Positions 10,968 through 24,300 of a DNA stretch of 64,000 nt are shown here, piece by piece. How positions within the stretch are numbered: the first letter of the stretch is position 1; each line of letters opens with the position of its first letter. Source of the stretch: Hormiphora californensis (taxonomy: Eukaryota; Ctenophora; Tentaculata; Cydippida; Pleurobrachiidae); assembly GCA_020137815.1 (NCBI GenBank), contig CM035356.1:1-64000 (forward strand), read 5' to 3'. The position numbers and the translations under genes were made by a program. The notes beneath the pieces are model-generated. The model searched no databases and was not told where the DNA came from. It was given only the letters and a program-made list of their open reading frames with translations.

Positions 10968-11490
10968 ATACAAGTTAGTGGAACACCTGGAAAGTAACAA
11001 TCTCCTACCAGATAGCCAACATGGATTCAGGAAGCAACGGACCTGCCTCACATAGCTACCCGATCACATGGATGGGATTTTTCGAGAGCTAAACAGCGGG
11101 AACGAAGTTGATGTTATCTATTTGAACTATTCAAAAGCCTTCGACCGTGTCAACCATACCATTCTCATTGCCAAGCTGAAAAAGCTAGGTAATACACGGT
11201 CGCTTGTAGTGGGAAAACGGTAATGGAAAACGAAGATACAGTAAGACGACACGCAACCGTGACCAATCAGGGCCCTCAAGGGACTGTCCTTTTTATCATC
11301 TACGTAGCTAAACTCCAAAGCCAAGTGATACACAGCAAAATCAGAACATTTTCGGATGATACCAAACTCCAAAATAGCGTCAACTCGGAAACATAAGGGG
11401 CAGAAATGCAAGAGGATCTTCAGCGGGTGGTGGAATGGTCTGCAGCCAATTGTATGACACTCCACGAGGACAAGTTGTTAAAACCATGTG
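10968..11490 (+). pseudogene. LINE RT core fragment, longer copy
   Basis: Repeats the RT motif A region of 9281-9530 and continues past the duplication junction with QGPQGTVLFIIYV (motif B-like), an FSDDTKL block in place of the catalytic YADD-type motif C, then EDLQRVVEWSAANCMTLHEDK. An in-frame stop after the DDTKL region and an altered motif make it non-functional. It joins a 5'-truncated hairpin-ended element at about 11514. Confidence 0.75.
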
Positions 11491-11513
11491 TCCTCCCGGT
11501 ACGAAACCATATT

Positions 11514-12206
11514 GAGGCCAAACGAAAAAAGATAGATTTCTCGTTTTCGCTAGCTGGTAGATCTACTGGATGTGTGTGCATTAGTTGGGGTGAGTTTTTT
11601 GACCATCCTCAGGAACGTCAATTTTTAGATTCTGACCAAACTTCTTTGCCTGAAGACGTATTCTGATCGAAAAACGAAGACTATATCACGGAAAGAGAAT
11701 TATCTGAACTTTCAGATACCATGTATTTAGCAAATTTCTGAAATCGTGTCAAAAGTGTAACTATTAAAATATGTGAAAATAGATATGACGAGATATGGCT
11801 CTTTTCGCAGGCTAAAATCTCATTCAATCGGCTTCTTCATCTATATTATTCCGATGATATTACGTCATCAATTATATAACGTTGTAACGTCGTGACGTCA
11901 AAATGACGTTAAACATGAAACTGTTGCAATTTCGGGATTCAAGCCACTCGTTACCAGTTCTACTTCTGCATCTATATGGATAAAACATCCCAAAAATTAT
12001 GCAAATTATACCAAAACTAATTAAAATTAGTGGGTCGGAAAGGTTACCCTATTATTTAAGCTACCTTTGCCACCGGTAACATTCCCTTTTGAACATAGGC
12101 GAAGCAAAATATACCCTGTCTGTATCCCATGAATGTAAAGGTGGCAAAGGCAGCTAAAATAAAAGGGCAACCTTTCCGACCCACTAATTTTAATTAGTTT
12201 TGGTAT
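11514..12206 (+). mobile_element. Hairpin-ended element copy E8 (A subtype), 5'-truncated
   Basis: From about 11514 the sequence matches the 59070-59840 copy: the TAGATCTACTGGA stretch, the ACTTTCAGA block, TGACGTCA motifs near 11895, then the subterminal foldback (about 11997-12206) with arms beginning TATACCAAAACTAATT and GGAAAGGTT. The 3' end ...GGTATA lies at 12206, directly against the NASP codon for Gln398 (12207-12209). The 5' end (TCACTGCGC) is missing. Confidence 0.8.
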
Positions 12207-12380
12207 ATTGTTTAATGCGTTTTCTATCAACACAATCATCACCCTCCATAGGTCGTTTAGAGTTAAAAGCTTTTTCTGGAGATTTAGACAATCCAAATGA
12301 AGACGATCCAGTTAGCCTGGCCTCCAGTTTATCTATTGCAGGTGTTTCGGTTGCAAAGCTGTCTTTTACACGGGGATACC
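12190..12380 (-). CDS. NASP: NASP exon 7 and stop
   Basis: Acceptor GATTCCTTCAG; encodes YPRVKDSFATE...GSSSFGLSKSPEK then the basic cluster KRIKQ. The next five codons (YTKTN) and TAA lie inside the terminal repeat of element E8. Confidence 0.9.
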
Positions 12381-15300
12381 CTGAAGGAATCACATTGTTA
12401 TGTACCTGTCAATTGAGGGGCTAAATGTGTATTTTATATTTCCTTTTTCCAATTTTCCCTTTGCCAAATATAAACTGCTGTCTATCCCCACTTATGTGTG
12501 ATTTTAAATGACTCAAATTGTGTAAAAACTACTCAAATTGTGTAAAAACTACGACATCTTTCGACTTCAAATTTTGGGACATGATAAAACATAATTTCTT
12601 ATTTATTCTCCCAGATTTTCAGAAAATTTCCTTGTTCCTGAATGAACTTATTGCCATAAAACCTCCTCCAACTTTACACAGTCATATCTCTGGAGTCTAA
12701 TGAGATAGAGAGTTCAGATTTTTAGGAGAGACAGATAAGACGATTTTGAATGTTTTGTCTGCTTTACGATTTGATAACTTGTACCGTCTGTTCACAGGAA
12801 CTGTTTAAAGTTGTGTAACAAGCCCTAATTAGGCCAAATTTAGGTCATTTTACCCCTCAAAGATCACATGTCCAGCTGCTTCTAGTGGGCCTCTTACACG
12901 AATTCACGTGTTACTGCAAGGATACCGCTCTCCTTTTTCACCTTGACCAAACAGACATTATCATGGTGTCTGGAAGTGATAATAAGCTGTAGGAAACCAG
13001 ACAGATGCTGCTCTCTACTTCAATCACTTCCTCGTTATAAGGTCACGTGACTGGAAAGTGGAATTGGGATCTCGACATCAGACATGATCACAATGTCTAC
13101 AAAGCGTTCTCACTCTCTCTCTCTTTCCCTCTCTCTCTTCCCGCTTTGTAGACATTGCGATCATGTCTGATGTCGAGATCCCAAGTCCAGTCACGTGACC
13201 TTATAACGAGAGAGTGATTGAAGTAGAGAGCAGCATCTGTCTGGTTTCCTACAGCTTGTTACCACTTCCAGACACCATGATCATGTCTGCTTGGTCAAGG
13301 TGAAAAAGTAGAGTGGTATCGATACGTATCCTTGCAGTAACACGTGACGAATTCGTGTAAGAGGCCTCATTAGCCCACTAGAAGCAGCTGGACATGTGAT
13401 CTTTGAAGGGTAAAATGACCTAAATTTAGCCTAATTAGGGCGTGTTACATAACTTTAAACAGTTCCTGTGAACAGACGGTACAAGTTATCAAATCGTAAA
13501 GCAGACAAAACATTCAAAATCGTCTTATCTGTCTCTCCTAAAAATCTGAACTCTCTATCTCATTAGACTCCAGAGATATGACTGTGTAAAGTTGGAGGAG
13601 GTTTTATGGCAATAAGTTCATTCAGGAACAAGGAAATTTTCTGATGTATTATATACTCACCGTTAAGAGATCTGGAAGAAGAGCAATCTAAATTAAAAGC
13701 TGGCCTGGCCTGGACAGTTGGTTTCTTTCTCACTAGGTGTGAGATATTGCTAGCTGCAGGGTTTGCCATGACAGGTATTGCAGTAGTTGTAGCAGTAGTG
13801 GTGGGGTGGAGGGGTGGAATGTCCACTTTGTGCGATGTTCGAAGGGATTCTTTACTGTCCTGAGACATCTTTACTACCTCTGACCGCATCTCAATAAGGG
13901 ACTCCCTTTCCTCGCCCTGTGAAATAAACGTTAACTGAGGCCAACCTCTGACAAAACTTTCCTCTCGTAATTTCTTCGCCAAGAGTTCGGGTTAGGTCTC
14001 TTAAAGTGAGAGTGGACCGACAGAGATTTGGACAACATTGCTGTAGGTACAGTAGAAAATAGTTCTCAGAGCATTTTGCCTTTTTCCCGCTTAAAGTGAG
14101 AGTGGACCGGATCAGAATTGGACAAGTTTGTTGTAGGTAATAGAGATTATCTTTCTGAGCATTTTGTGTTTTTGCCGCTCAAAATCGACCCACCCATCAC
14201 TGAGACATTTTTGTTATGTTGGGAGAATTCTTGCTGGATCAATATTTAACAAACAGGATAGAAACAATCCTTGTGTTTTACTAACATATTCTTTAAATTT
14301 TTCACGATTGTTTCTGTTCTGTTTTATACATACTGATTAAACAGGAGTTCTCCCAACATAACAAAAATATCTCAGTGATGGGTGGGTCGATTTTGAGCGG
14401 CAAAAACGCAAAATTCTCAGAAAGCTAATCTCTACTACCTACAACAAACTTGTCCGGTTCTGATTCGGTCCACTCTCACTTTAAAATTGACAACTCCATC
14501 ACGGAGATATTTTTGTTATAACGGGAGAATGACATCACCAATCTATCTCTAGCTGTATTCTGTATGCATGTGCACTGTGCACCCAGGCATGACCGATGCG
14601 CTGCCTACAGAGAGAATGCAGAGAAAAATTCACCCGTTGTATAAAAAATATCTCCGTGATCGAGGGGCCAATTTTAAGCGGTCCGAAAAAGGCAAAATGC
14701 TCAATTTAATTGTCAGATTACGTGACCCTGTTTTTTAAACCTCCGGCCGGCTCGCTGAGCCGCACCGGGCCGAAGCGAGGGTTACGAAAGTAATAACAAA
14801 TTAACTATTCTCTACTATGTACCTACAAAAATTTTGTCTAATTCTGTGTCGGTCTAATCTTAATTTTAAAGAAATATTATCCCTTAAATTATGGGAGGGG
14901 GCTAAATGACCCAGAATGATAATTTAAACATATTTTGACATACAGTCGGACCCCGATTTAGTGGCACCCCGATTTAGTGGCACCCCGATTTAGTGGCAGG
15001 ATTTTTTCCCCCAAAAATTTTTTTGAATTTTTTTTGTGAAATTTTTTTGAAGCTTTTTCAAAGGAATACCAGTGACGTTCGAATCGTGTTTCGAATCAGT
15101 GAATATTATCGCATATCCTGCTGCTAATTAGACGGTTCGGAACGAACCGATACGTGATCCCCATGGGGCCATTGAATCATAAGTTCACCGAGCGTCAAAA
15201 TTTCGATTCGATGGGGATCACGTTTCGATTCGCTCCGAACCGTCTAATTAGCAGCAGGACATGCGATAAGATGCACCGATTCGAAACACGATTCGGAGGT

Positions 15301-18300
15301 GCCTGGTATACCTTTAAAAATTTAAAAAATTTTTTTGCAAAATTTTACAGTATGATTGTCAATGCTTTGATCGGTGCTCCCCATAAATTTTGAGAGAAAA
15401 AGTTATTTTGAAATTTTGATACTTCCTTACCCGCTTAGGGTGCCCCGATTCGGCAAGGTATCACGTATCGGTTCGTTTCGAACCCGCTAATTAGACAGGA
15501 CATCCAGGAAGCTGCACCGATTCGAAACACAAATCGGACGGGCTGGTATAACTTAGAAAATCTTTAATAATAATAATAATAAAGGGTTTTTAGTATACCG
15601 CTCAGTCCAGACAGGGCTGGATCATTGACATGAGTCCAACACTGCCCAGATTCAGAGCGGTACACAATTTTTTTGAAAAAGTTGTTTTATAGTTTTCTAT
15701 TTCTAATAAGAAATGATCATGTCATTAATACATTAATATTGCATATAACAGAAAGAGGTGTCTTTAGTCTTAGTACAGTCGGACCCCGATTTAACGGCAC
15801 CCTCGGGGGAAAGGGTTTTGTCCGTTAAATCGGGGTGTCCGTTAAATCGGGGTAGAGCATATTTGGCCCATAAAACCCTATTTTTGTCCAAAATAATATA
15901 CTAAAACACCTCTAAGTAAATGCAATGTCGGATTTCCATGTATTGATTACATGATCATTTCTGATTAGAAAAAGAAAATAATTTTTAAAATTTTAAAAAA
16001 ATTTATAAAAATTTTCTAAGGTACATGTACTGGTATATCAACCACGTCCGAATCGTATATCGAATCAGTGCATCTTATCGCATGTCTTGCTGCTAATTAG
16101 ACGGTTCGAAACGAACCGATACGTGATACCATAACGAATCGGGGCACTATAAGCGGGGTGAGGAAGAATTCAAAATATCTTTTTCTCTGAAAATTCATGG
16201 GGAGCATCGATCAAAGCATTGACAATCATTCTGTAAAATTTTTCAAAAAAAAAATTTTCAAAGATATATCAACCACGTCCGAATCGTGTTTCGAATCAGT
16301 GCATCTTATCGCACGTCCTGTCGCTAATTAGACGGTTCGAAACGAACCGATACGTGATCCCCATGGGGCCAGTTTAACAAGCGTCAAAATTGCGACTCGA
16401 TGGGCCTCATGGGGATCACATATCTGTTCGTTTCGAACCGTCTAATTACGGGTAAGACATGCAATAAGATGCACCGATTCGAAACACGATTCGGACGTGG
16501 TTGAAACACCTTTGAAAAATTTTTTAAAAATTTCCAAAAAATTTTCAAAAAATTTTCAAAAATTTGTTGGGGGAAATTTATCCTACCGTTAAAGTGAGAG
16601 AGAACAGCAGGGATTTTCACAAAAAGTTATCTGGATACTCCTTGATGGCTAACTAAAACTTTAGTGAAAACCGCATGTCTCTAGCATGTTTTTGAAAATT
16701 GAGCTAACACATGCGAGACGCACTATAATGGGCCCATAATGGGCGTAACTACATATACAATATGAATTTACGCCCATTATAGGCCCATAATGGTGCGTCT
16801 CGCATGTGTTAGCTCGATTTTCAAAAACATGCTAGAGATGTATGCGGTTTTCACTAAAGTTTTAGTTAGCCATCAAGGAGTATCCAGATAAATTTTTGTG
16901 AAAATCCCTGCTGTTCTCTCTCACTTTAAATCGGGGTGCCGCTAAATCGGGGGCCGTTAAATCGGGGTCCGACTGTATAGCATTTTGGGCATAAAATAGG
17001 GTTTTATGGGCCAAATATGGCTCTCCCCGATTTAGTGGCAGGATTTTTTCCCCCCGAGGATGCCACTAAATCGGGGTCTGACTATATTTGGAGGCCCTGA
17101 GACCAGCGGGTGGCCAAATTTAATGCGGTTTCGGGTCGGCTGACGTAAAAACTCCGCGTTTTGGTAGAGATAAACCAAAACCATAACCATAGATATTTTT
17201 AGAGTGAAAGTTTTGAAGCCCCCTGAAGTAGTAGAGGTGTTCTATAGCTCGTTGGAAAGGTCTCGAGGTCCTGCGACGTATAGGGGATGTGGTGATGGCC
17301 ATACCCAAACCTATAAGGGGTAGGACGCGAAAAACAGTCAAAATAAGGGGTATACAGAACTCGGCAATTAGAAGGAGTAGAAAAGTGTTCTAGGGTGCAT
17401 TCGAAAGCTCTCGAGGTCCTAAAGTAATTGGAATGTAATTGGAAGTAATTACATGTAATTAAAATGTAATTACATGAAATAAAGGGTAATTACATGTAAT
17501 TAAAAGGTCTAAATGACCCCAAATGACAATTCAGACATACTTTGACATATTTGGAGGCCCTGAGACCAGCGGGTGGCAAAATTTAATCAGGTTTCGGGTC
17601 GGCTGGCGTAAAAACTCCACGTTTTGGTCGAGATATTATATAAATTATGTTAACCTTGGAGAAATATTCGAGAATATGAAGAATAATTCAAGGCCACATA
17701 TATGTGGCCTTCAATTATTGTTGTATATTTTATTAGACCCCGATTTAGTGGCACCCCGATTTAAGGACAGGATTTTTTTCCCCCGATATAGGAAATTAAC
17801 CTTATTTGACCCCGATTTAGTGGACACCCTGGGGTCCGACTGTACTAGGATTTTCAATTCTTGGGTCTGAGCGTGTATACAAGTGTGGTTATACCTGTTC
17901 CTTGTTGATTTGTGATGACATAAGTTCAATACATTTGTCAAAGTATCCCACTGCATCACTATATATCTGGTTTAGGTTAGCTGAAAGTCCCATCATGTAG
18001 TACGCAGAACTTATATTCCTGTAGATGAAAGAGTTCATTTTAAAGTGAGAGTGGATCGACACAAAATTTGACAAGGTTGTTGTAGGTAGTAGAGATTATT
18101 TTTCTGAGCATTTTGCTTTTTTCCCGCTTAAAATTGACCCCTCCATCCCTGAGAAGTGAGATACTTTTGTTATGTTGGGAGCATGACGTCATGCATCTAT
18201 CTCTTGTATTCTGTATGTGTGCACGCCCGGGCATTTTCAATGTACTGCCTATAGATGCGTGACATGTTAAACATGTTGATGCCCTGTAAAAAGCTCAGAA

Positions 18301-21300
18301 AATTGTTTTTTGAAATTTTTTTCAAAAACTAAAATGGGTAGGAACCTTCAGCCCCCCCCTCCCCAGTTGGTGACCCAAGACAAGAAAAGACCTGACAAAG
18401 ACGATTTGATATCAAAATCTAAGCTCTAAAGTCGAATTTTTTAATCAAGGGACAGGGGGCCACGCATTCAGAGGTGTCGTGCGGCTTTGTATTTGCGTGT
18501 GATAATCGAGATCAGGTTCCTGGCAATCTTAAGACTTGAACCCGGAAGCGTTGGAAAGATTGTAAATGCGCAGCCCCTGTCCCTTGATTAAAAAATTCGA
18601 TTATAAGCTGTCAGAGCATTGACCTGACCCTATTCTCAGGCTGTGGTCACAACATTGGCCTGACAGGCCCTAAGACATCAATTTCTGGTAGCTACTGATG
18701 ACGTCATAATTAACATAATCATGAATAGCCTGACACTGTAGCTGTCATCCCTACTATAGTGATTAGTGGTAAATAGTGGTAAATGCTTTAGCGATGAGCT
18801 TTTTCAGACACTGTCTGAGACAGTGGCTTCGGATTACGTCCCTGACATTGTAAGCGACAACGATAACGTATAAATACGGCGTTATATTTCTTCTATAGAC
18901 AGGACTTCGTAGTAGCTAGAGACACACCCCTGGTAGCCAGAGTTGTATACAACTGTGGCTAATAGCCAGAGTTGTAATAGCCAGAGTTTTCAGTTCTTGC
19001 TCTCTCCCCTTGCATTTTGCAACACTTTTCGCTGCTCTCATTGTACTACCTAGTTACACGCTCCCCTGTACTGCACAGTGCACGCAAATATAGTGAACTT
19101 GTGATCTGAAGGGGTATGGCAGGTGCTGGAAACATCAATCAGAGACCCAGCTAGAGCTCCCCCAACACCCAAGGGAGCTATTTATGATCTGTTTGCTTCT
19201 GATTCTCCACTCATCACAAGTAAGGCGCAGTTGAAGCAGAAGATTACTACAATCGACCTGCATGACGTGGTTCTTGCTTTGCACTCAACACACACTCCAA
19301 TTTGGATTAGTGACCCAACTCAGAACAAGGTTTGTGAACTGAGCAACAAGTAGTGGAGTTGAAGAAGGATGTGGAGGTTCTCAAAGAGAAGATAGCTGTG
19401 CACACACCACCTCCCCAGCAGGATCCGCATCTAGAGGATCGTGTTTTGGCCCAGGAAGCCTATTCTGGTAGGAATACTATCATTCTTGCCGAACTGCCGG
19501 AGGAGGATTCAGAGACACCGGCATCTCTCCAGGACACAGTTGTCCAGTTCTTTCAGAAGGAGGATCCCAGTTTCTCTCCCCAGGACATCGGGATTGTGCA
19601 CAGAAATGGAGTGAGGAAATCCAAAACCCGTTCTGTTACAGTTGTTATGACCAGAGCTTCCAAGAAGGATGCTCTAATGAAGAAGGAAAGCCGCCAAAGA
19701 TTCAAGGAGAGGGACAATTTGAGGCTTTTTCATCGAATGAGTGACGGTTTGAGAAAGAGAAAGGTAGAGCTCGAGAAACTACCTAATGTCAATTGGGTAG
19801 CTTTCTCTGGACATAGACTGTTCACGTTGAGCATTAAAACAGAGAGAGGTGATGTGTTTCGTAAAAATGTTCTTAGCACATACGACATACAAAACAAAAC
19901 TGCAACAAGTGAGAACTGAGCTGTAGTGACAGTGTTTTATTTCTTGTTCCTATCCCCTCCCCTCTTACTATGATGTGAGATTGGAGAGTGTAGTGTTCTG
20001 GAATTTTCATTATTCGGTTTCTCCTTGCTGTTGTGTTGGAATGTTGTTGTGTGTGGGAACTATGTGTGCAGTATTATTTCATATGTGTGACGTCACTAGT
20101 AGTGTGACACTAACCCCTACCTGTTATACACTATGTGTATCTTAAAGTGAGAGTGGACCGGATCAGAATTGGACAAGTTTGTTGTAGGTAGTAGAGATTA
20201 GCTTTCTGAGCATTTTGCATTTTTGCCGCTCAAAATCGACCCACCCATCACTGAGATATCTTTGTAGTTGGGAGAATTCCTGCTGGATCATATTTATCAA
20301 ACAGGATAGAAACAATCCTTGTGTTTTACTAACACATTCTTTAAATGTTAATATTCTGGCTTGCCTTGCCCTGTTCTGTGCATGGACATGTCAACCTCAC
20401 TGCTTATATTCAGAATGTGTTTGTAAAACACCACGATTGTTTCTATTCTGTTTTATACATACTGATTAAACAGGAGTTCTCCCAACATAACAAAAATATC
20501 TCTGTGATGGGTGGGTCGATTTTGAGCGGCAAAAACGCAAAATGCTCAGAAAGCTAATCTCTACTACCTACAACAAACTTGTTCAATTCTGATTCGGTCC
20601 ACTCTCACTTTAACCCCTTTAACTCTTTTTGTGATTTCTAACCTCCATTTTCGATATATATATTCTCTTGTTGACCTAACCTAACATTGTACTAACACCT
20701 GCCATACCTCTCCCACCACTGCAATATGTCATGAACTTAGTACGGGTGTTTCTGGCGACGATGAGGAGGGAGGAGGAGGAGGATGGTCTGCTGCTACCGC
20801 TGCTGCTGGGTCTACTGGGTGCAGTAGTTGTACAACCTCTACCCCTTTCTCTCTATACGCTTAACCTCTATCTCTTAGTCATTTGTAATTGTTCTATACG
20901 TAATCCTGGCCCTCGTGGACTCAAAGTGCTATATAATAATGTCCAGGGGCTAATTAGTCCCGGTCATCTCAACTCGGCATCTCCCGCCGCTGACATGACC
21001 AAAATCTATGAGATCCAGGATTATGTGTACGACAACTCAATTGACATAGTCATTCTCAATGAAAGCTGGCTCAAGAGCAAGGTTTCATCTACTTCTATCT
21101 TCCCACTAATTATAAAGTATTTAGGTTAGATCGTTCCGGGCACACTCACCCCCGTGATCCCTCAAACCCATCAAGGTTCAGGGAGCACGGTGGTGGTGTG
21201 CTCATTGCTCACCGGGAGAACATTAATATTTCCAGTTTTAAATTCTCTAAACCCAATTCGAAGGCAGAGCTCCTGACCATTTTTCTTACTCTCTCCTCTG

Positions 21301-24300
21301 GTAGGAAGCTCTGCCTTTCTACCTTCTACCGTGTGGGCACGCTTGGTGATGTTACTTGCCGAGTTCAACAGCACTTCGACTGCCTGTTCGTCGAGAAACA
21401 TCACCAAACATATTCTTATCGGGGACTTTAATTTCCCCCTGTTAATTGGCCTACTTCTTATCCTCGTAATCGTGTAGAGGAGCTATATCTTATCCTATCT
21501 CTTGAGTGACCTTGGTCACACCCAGCTTATTAGCTCCCCTACACATTGCAAAGGACGTACACTTGATCTAATGTTTACTAATGATCCGCGTGTGTCATTG
21601 ATATCAATGTTCTTGATCAGCATAGTTTCTGTTTAGTGATCACTTCCCCAGTGTCATTTACGATAAATATTGATGTCGGTGACCACTCGTCAGGCTCGTA
21701 GAAAGATTAGACTATACGACAAAGGGGACTATGAGAACATGTCGGCTGATCTTAGTCTTCATTGACTGGGCGGCTGAATTCAGTGGTGATATCAACTATA
21801 TGTAATAGATTTAACACCATTTTGTACAGTCTCCTAGACAAGCATGTACCTTCCAGCTGTCAAGCCTATTCTTCTTCCATCTGGTACGATCATGAATGTG
21901 AGAGTGCTAGAGTGAGAAAGGAGAATCTTAGAAATAGGTGGAAGGAATCTAAATCTCCGACCGACTATGACAATTACAAAGCTGCTAGAAGTCATTTCAA
22001 GAATGTGTGAACTCTAGTTCTAGGTTGTACTGCGATGTTGATGATTGTGACGTAGTTAGTAGGAAATTTTGGAGACAAGTCAAAGTTACTTCCAAGTCGA
22101 CTAGGATACCTCCCATTGTAACAATGGCGAGGTGTTCAGGTCCGATTTGGAGGATCAGCCAACCTTTTTCAATCAGCACTTTGCCTCCAATTTTTTCCGA
22201 ACCAAGCAGCTACGACATTGATGTAACAGTAATAACACACCGTTGTTTGTGATTTCTCAGCTAGCTCTGTGTACAACGTCCTTATCAAACTCAATGCTCG
22301 TAGGGACCTGGTCCCGATGATCTTCATAGTATTATTTTCAAGAGATGTGCGGGATCCCTGGCACACCCGCTTTCTTTACTTTTTGGACAGGCATACAGCG
22401 GCGGTGGACTTCCGGCTATCTGGAAGTCTGCCAATGTTGTCCCTGTCCATAAGTCTGGGATAAGAGGGATGTCAGGAATTACCGCCCTATTTCTTTGACT
22501 TGCATTGCGAGTAAGTTTATGAAAGAATTGTCACACAACGTATACTTGACCACTGCTATGACAAAATTGACAGTCGACAACATGGTTTCTTGCCTGGGAG
22601 GTCCTGCTTGACCCAGCTAGTCTCTGTATTTGACGAACCTAGTTCTAACCGACAATGACAAACGTACTTCAGACCTTATATATTTTGATTTTGTAAAGCT
22701 TTTGATTCCGTAATCATGATTTCAATTTTGTACAAACTTAAACATACTTTTAATATTGATGGCAATATGCTTGCTTTTATTCGTAATTACCTCTGTGATC
22801 GCACCCAGAGAGTGGTTGTTGGGGAAATTCTCTTCTAGCCTCCAAGTACTATCTGGTGTCCACAGGGCAGTTATTTAGTCCCTTATTATTTGTTTTATTT
22901 ATTAATGATATCACTGAATGTGTGCATGGTGAGTGTAAGATGGCCTTGTATGCTGATGATCTGAAACTCTGGGCTAAGATCGCTAGTATGCAGGATCACA
23001 TTGACATGCAGGTATCTGTGAACAATCTTCATCAATGGTCAATCATGAACAAAATGATTTTCATCCGAATAAATGCAAAGTTGTTTCTACCCGCTCAGCC
23101 AGGTGTGAGGCTACTTGGGGCCAGCTCCCTTGCTTCCTCCACTCTTATGTCCTTGGTGATGTTGTCCTTGACAATGTTACTGTTCAAAGGGACCTGGGTG
23201 TGTTAGTCATAACAAGCTTTCATGGATGACCAACCAACACATTCTTCAGCAATTCACAGACAGATTTAACTTAGTTCGCGCGTACTACTCATTTCATCAA
23301 CAACACTAACCAGCGCCGTATCCTTTTCCTCACTCTGGTACGATCACTACTCGAGCATTGTTCCCCCGTGGGCTCCCCAATCGGTAGGTTTACTTGATTC
23401 GTTAGAAGCTGCTCAGAAGAGGTCTATCAAGTGGGTACTAGGTGTCTCTCATCTCACTACTGTGAGTGATCAAACTTACCACCAGCCACCTTTCTACCCT
23501 GAGTATTCTACCTTCCCACCTTCAACTCAAGTACAATGACATGAACTTATGTATAAGGTTATGACTGGTTTAGTACCTGTGATACTTCCAAATTACCTGT
23601 ATATCAAGTCTCTCGACGATGTTTCCTACACTACTAGATCCAATAAGGATATCATTGACAACACCGACTTTACTACTTTATGCTGTACTGTCAAACCTTC
23701 TAGTGCTGTTTTCCGGAACAGCTATTTCTATCGTTCTTTTTTTTGAGCCATTTATTATCTTTACCCCTTTGCACGGGGAAGGCAAGGGGGTCAGGGCTTG
23801 AGGAGTGTGGACAGCGATCCCAGCATTGTAAGCTTTGCGGCCTCGCTCCTGCGGTGATGTTTTGAGCAAGCCAGCTGAGCAGAGAGTGCTCATCGTGGAC
23901 TAGGTGGGAGGAAGGTAGGGGAAGGAGAGGAGAGCGAAGCGAAGGAAGGTGAGAGTCTGTTCTTAGTTTCCCTCACGCTATTCAACTGAGGACTCTTTTG
24001 ATCCACTATCCTATTGCGTACGAGCCCTCGTTCGTGGCCTGCGTGGTCATTTGATTCGCGTGCTTTCGGCTTGTCCCCCACAGGAAACCAAGGCGCTCGA
24101 GCAGCCAGCGTTTGTCACTTAGCGTTAAGGAGTCTCGAGTGCCAGCAGAGCCTTTTGTATCTATCCTTCATCTCTTTTGTTTTCTTCCTCTCTCTTGTGG
24201 CAGGCGCGACGGCCTGGGGTCGGAACAGTGAGGGATGATCCTACTGGAGCACATCGCGTTTCCTCGTGCGGATCCGAGAAGGTAGCACTTTGACTGGCCG

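Larger units (their letters stand above)
9575..11255. repeat. 1.69-kb direct tandem duplication, copy 2
   Basis: Second unit, essentially identical to copy 1. At its right end the LINE RT continues (11258-11490), whereas copy 1 ends at the junction; so copy 2 carries the original right flank. It is either a very recent segmental duplication or an assembly duplication. Confidence 0.9.

Noticed and set aside
11127-11465. Minus-strand 112-codon ORF
   Set aside because: It is the antisense shadow of the LINE RT fragment on the plus strand.
13917-13985. Upstream extension of NASP exon 6 (LLAKKLREESF...)
   Set aside because: The open frame runs through a strong polypyrimidine tract and CAG acceptor at 13917; using that acceptor keeps phase with exon 5.
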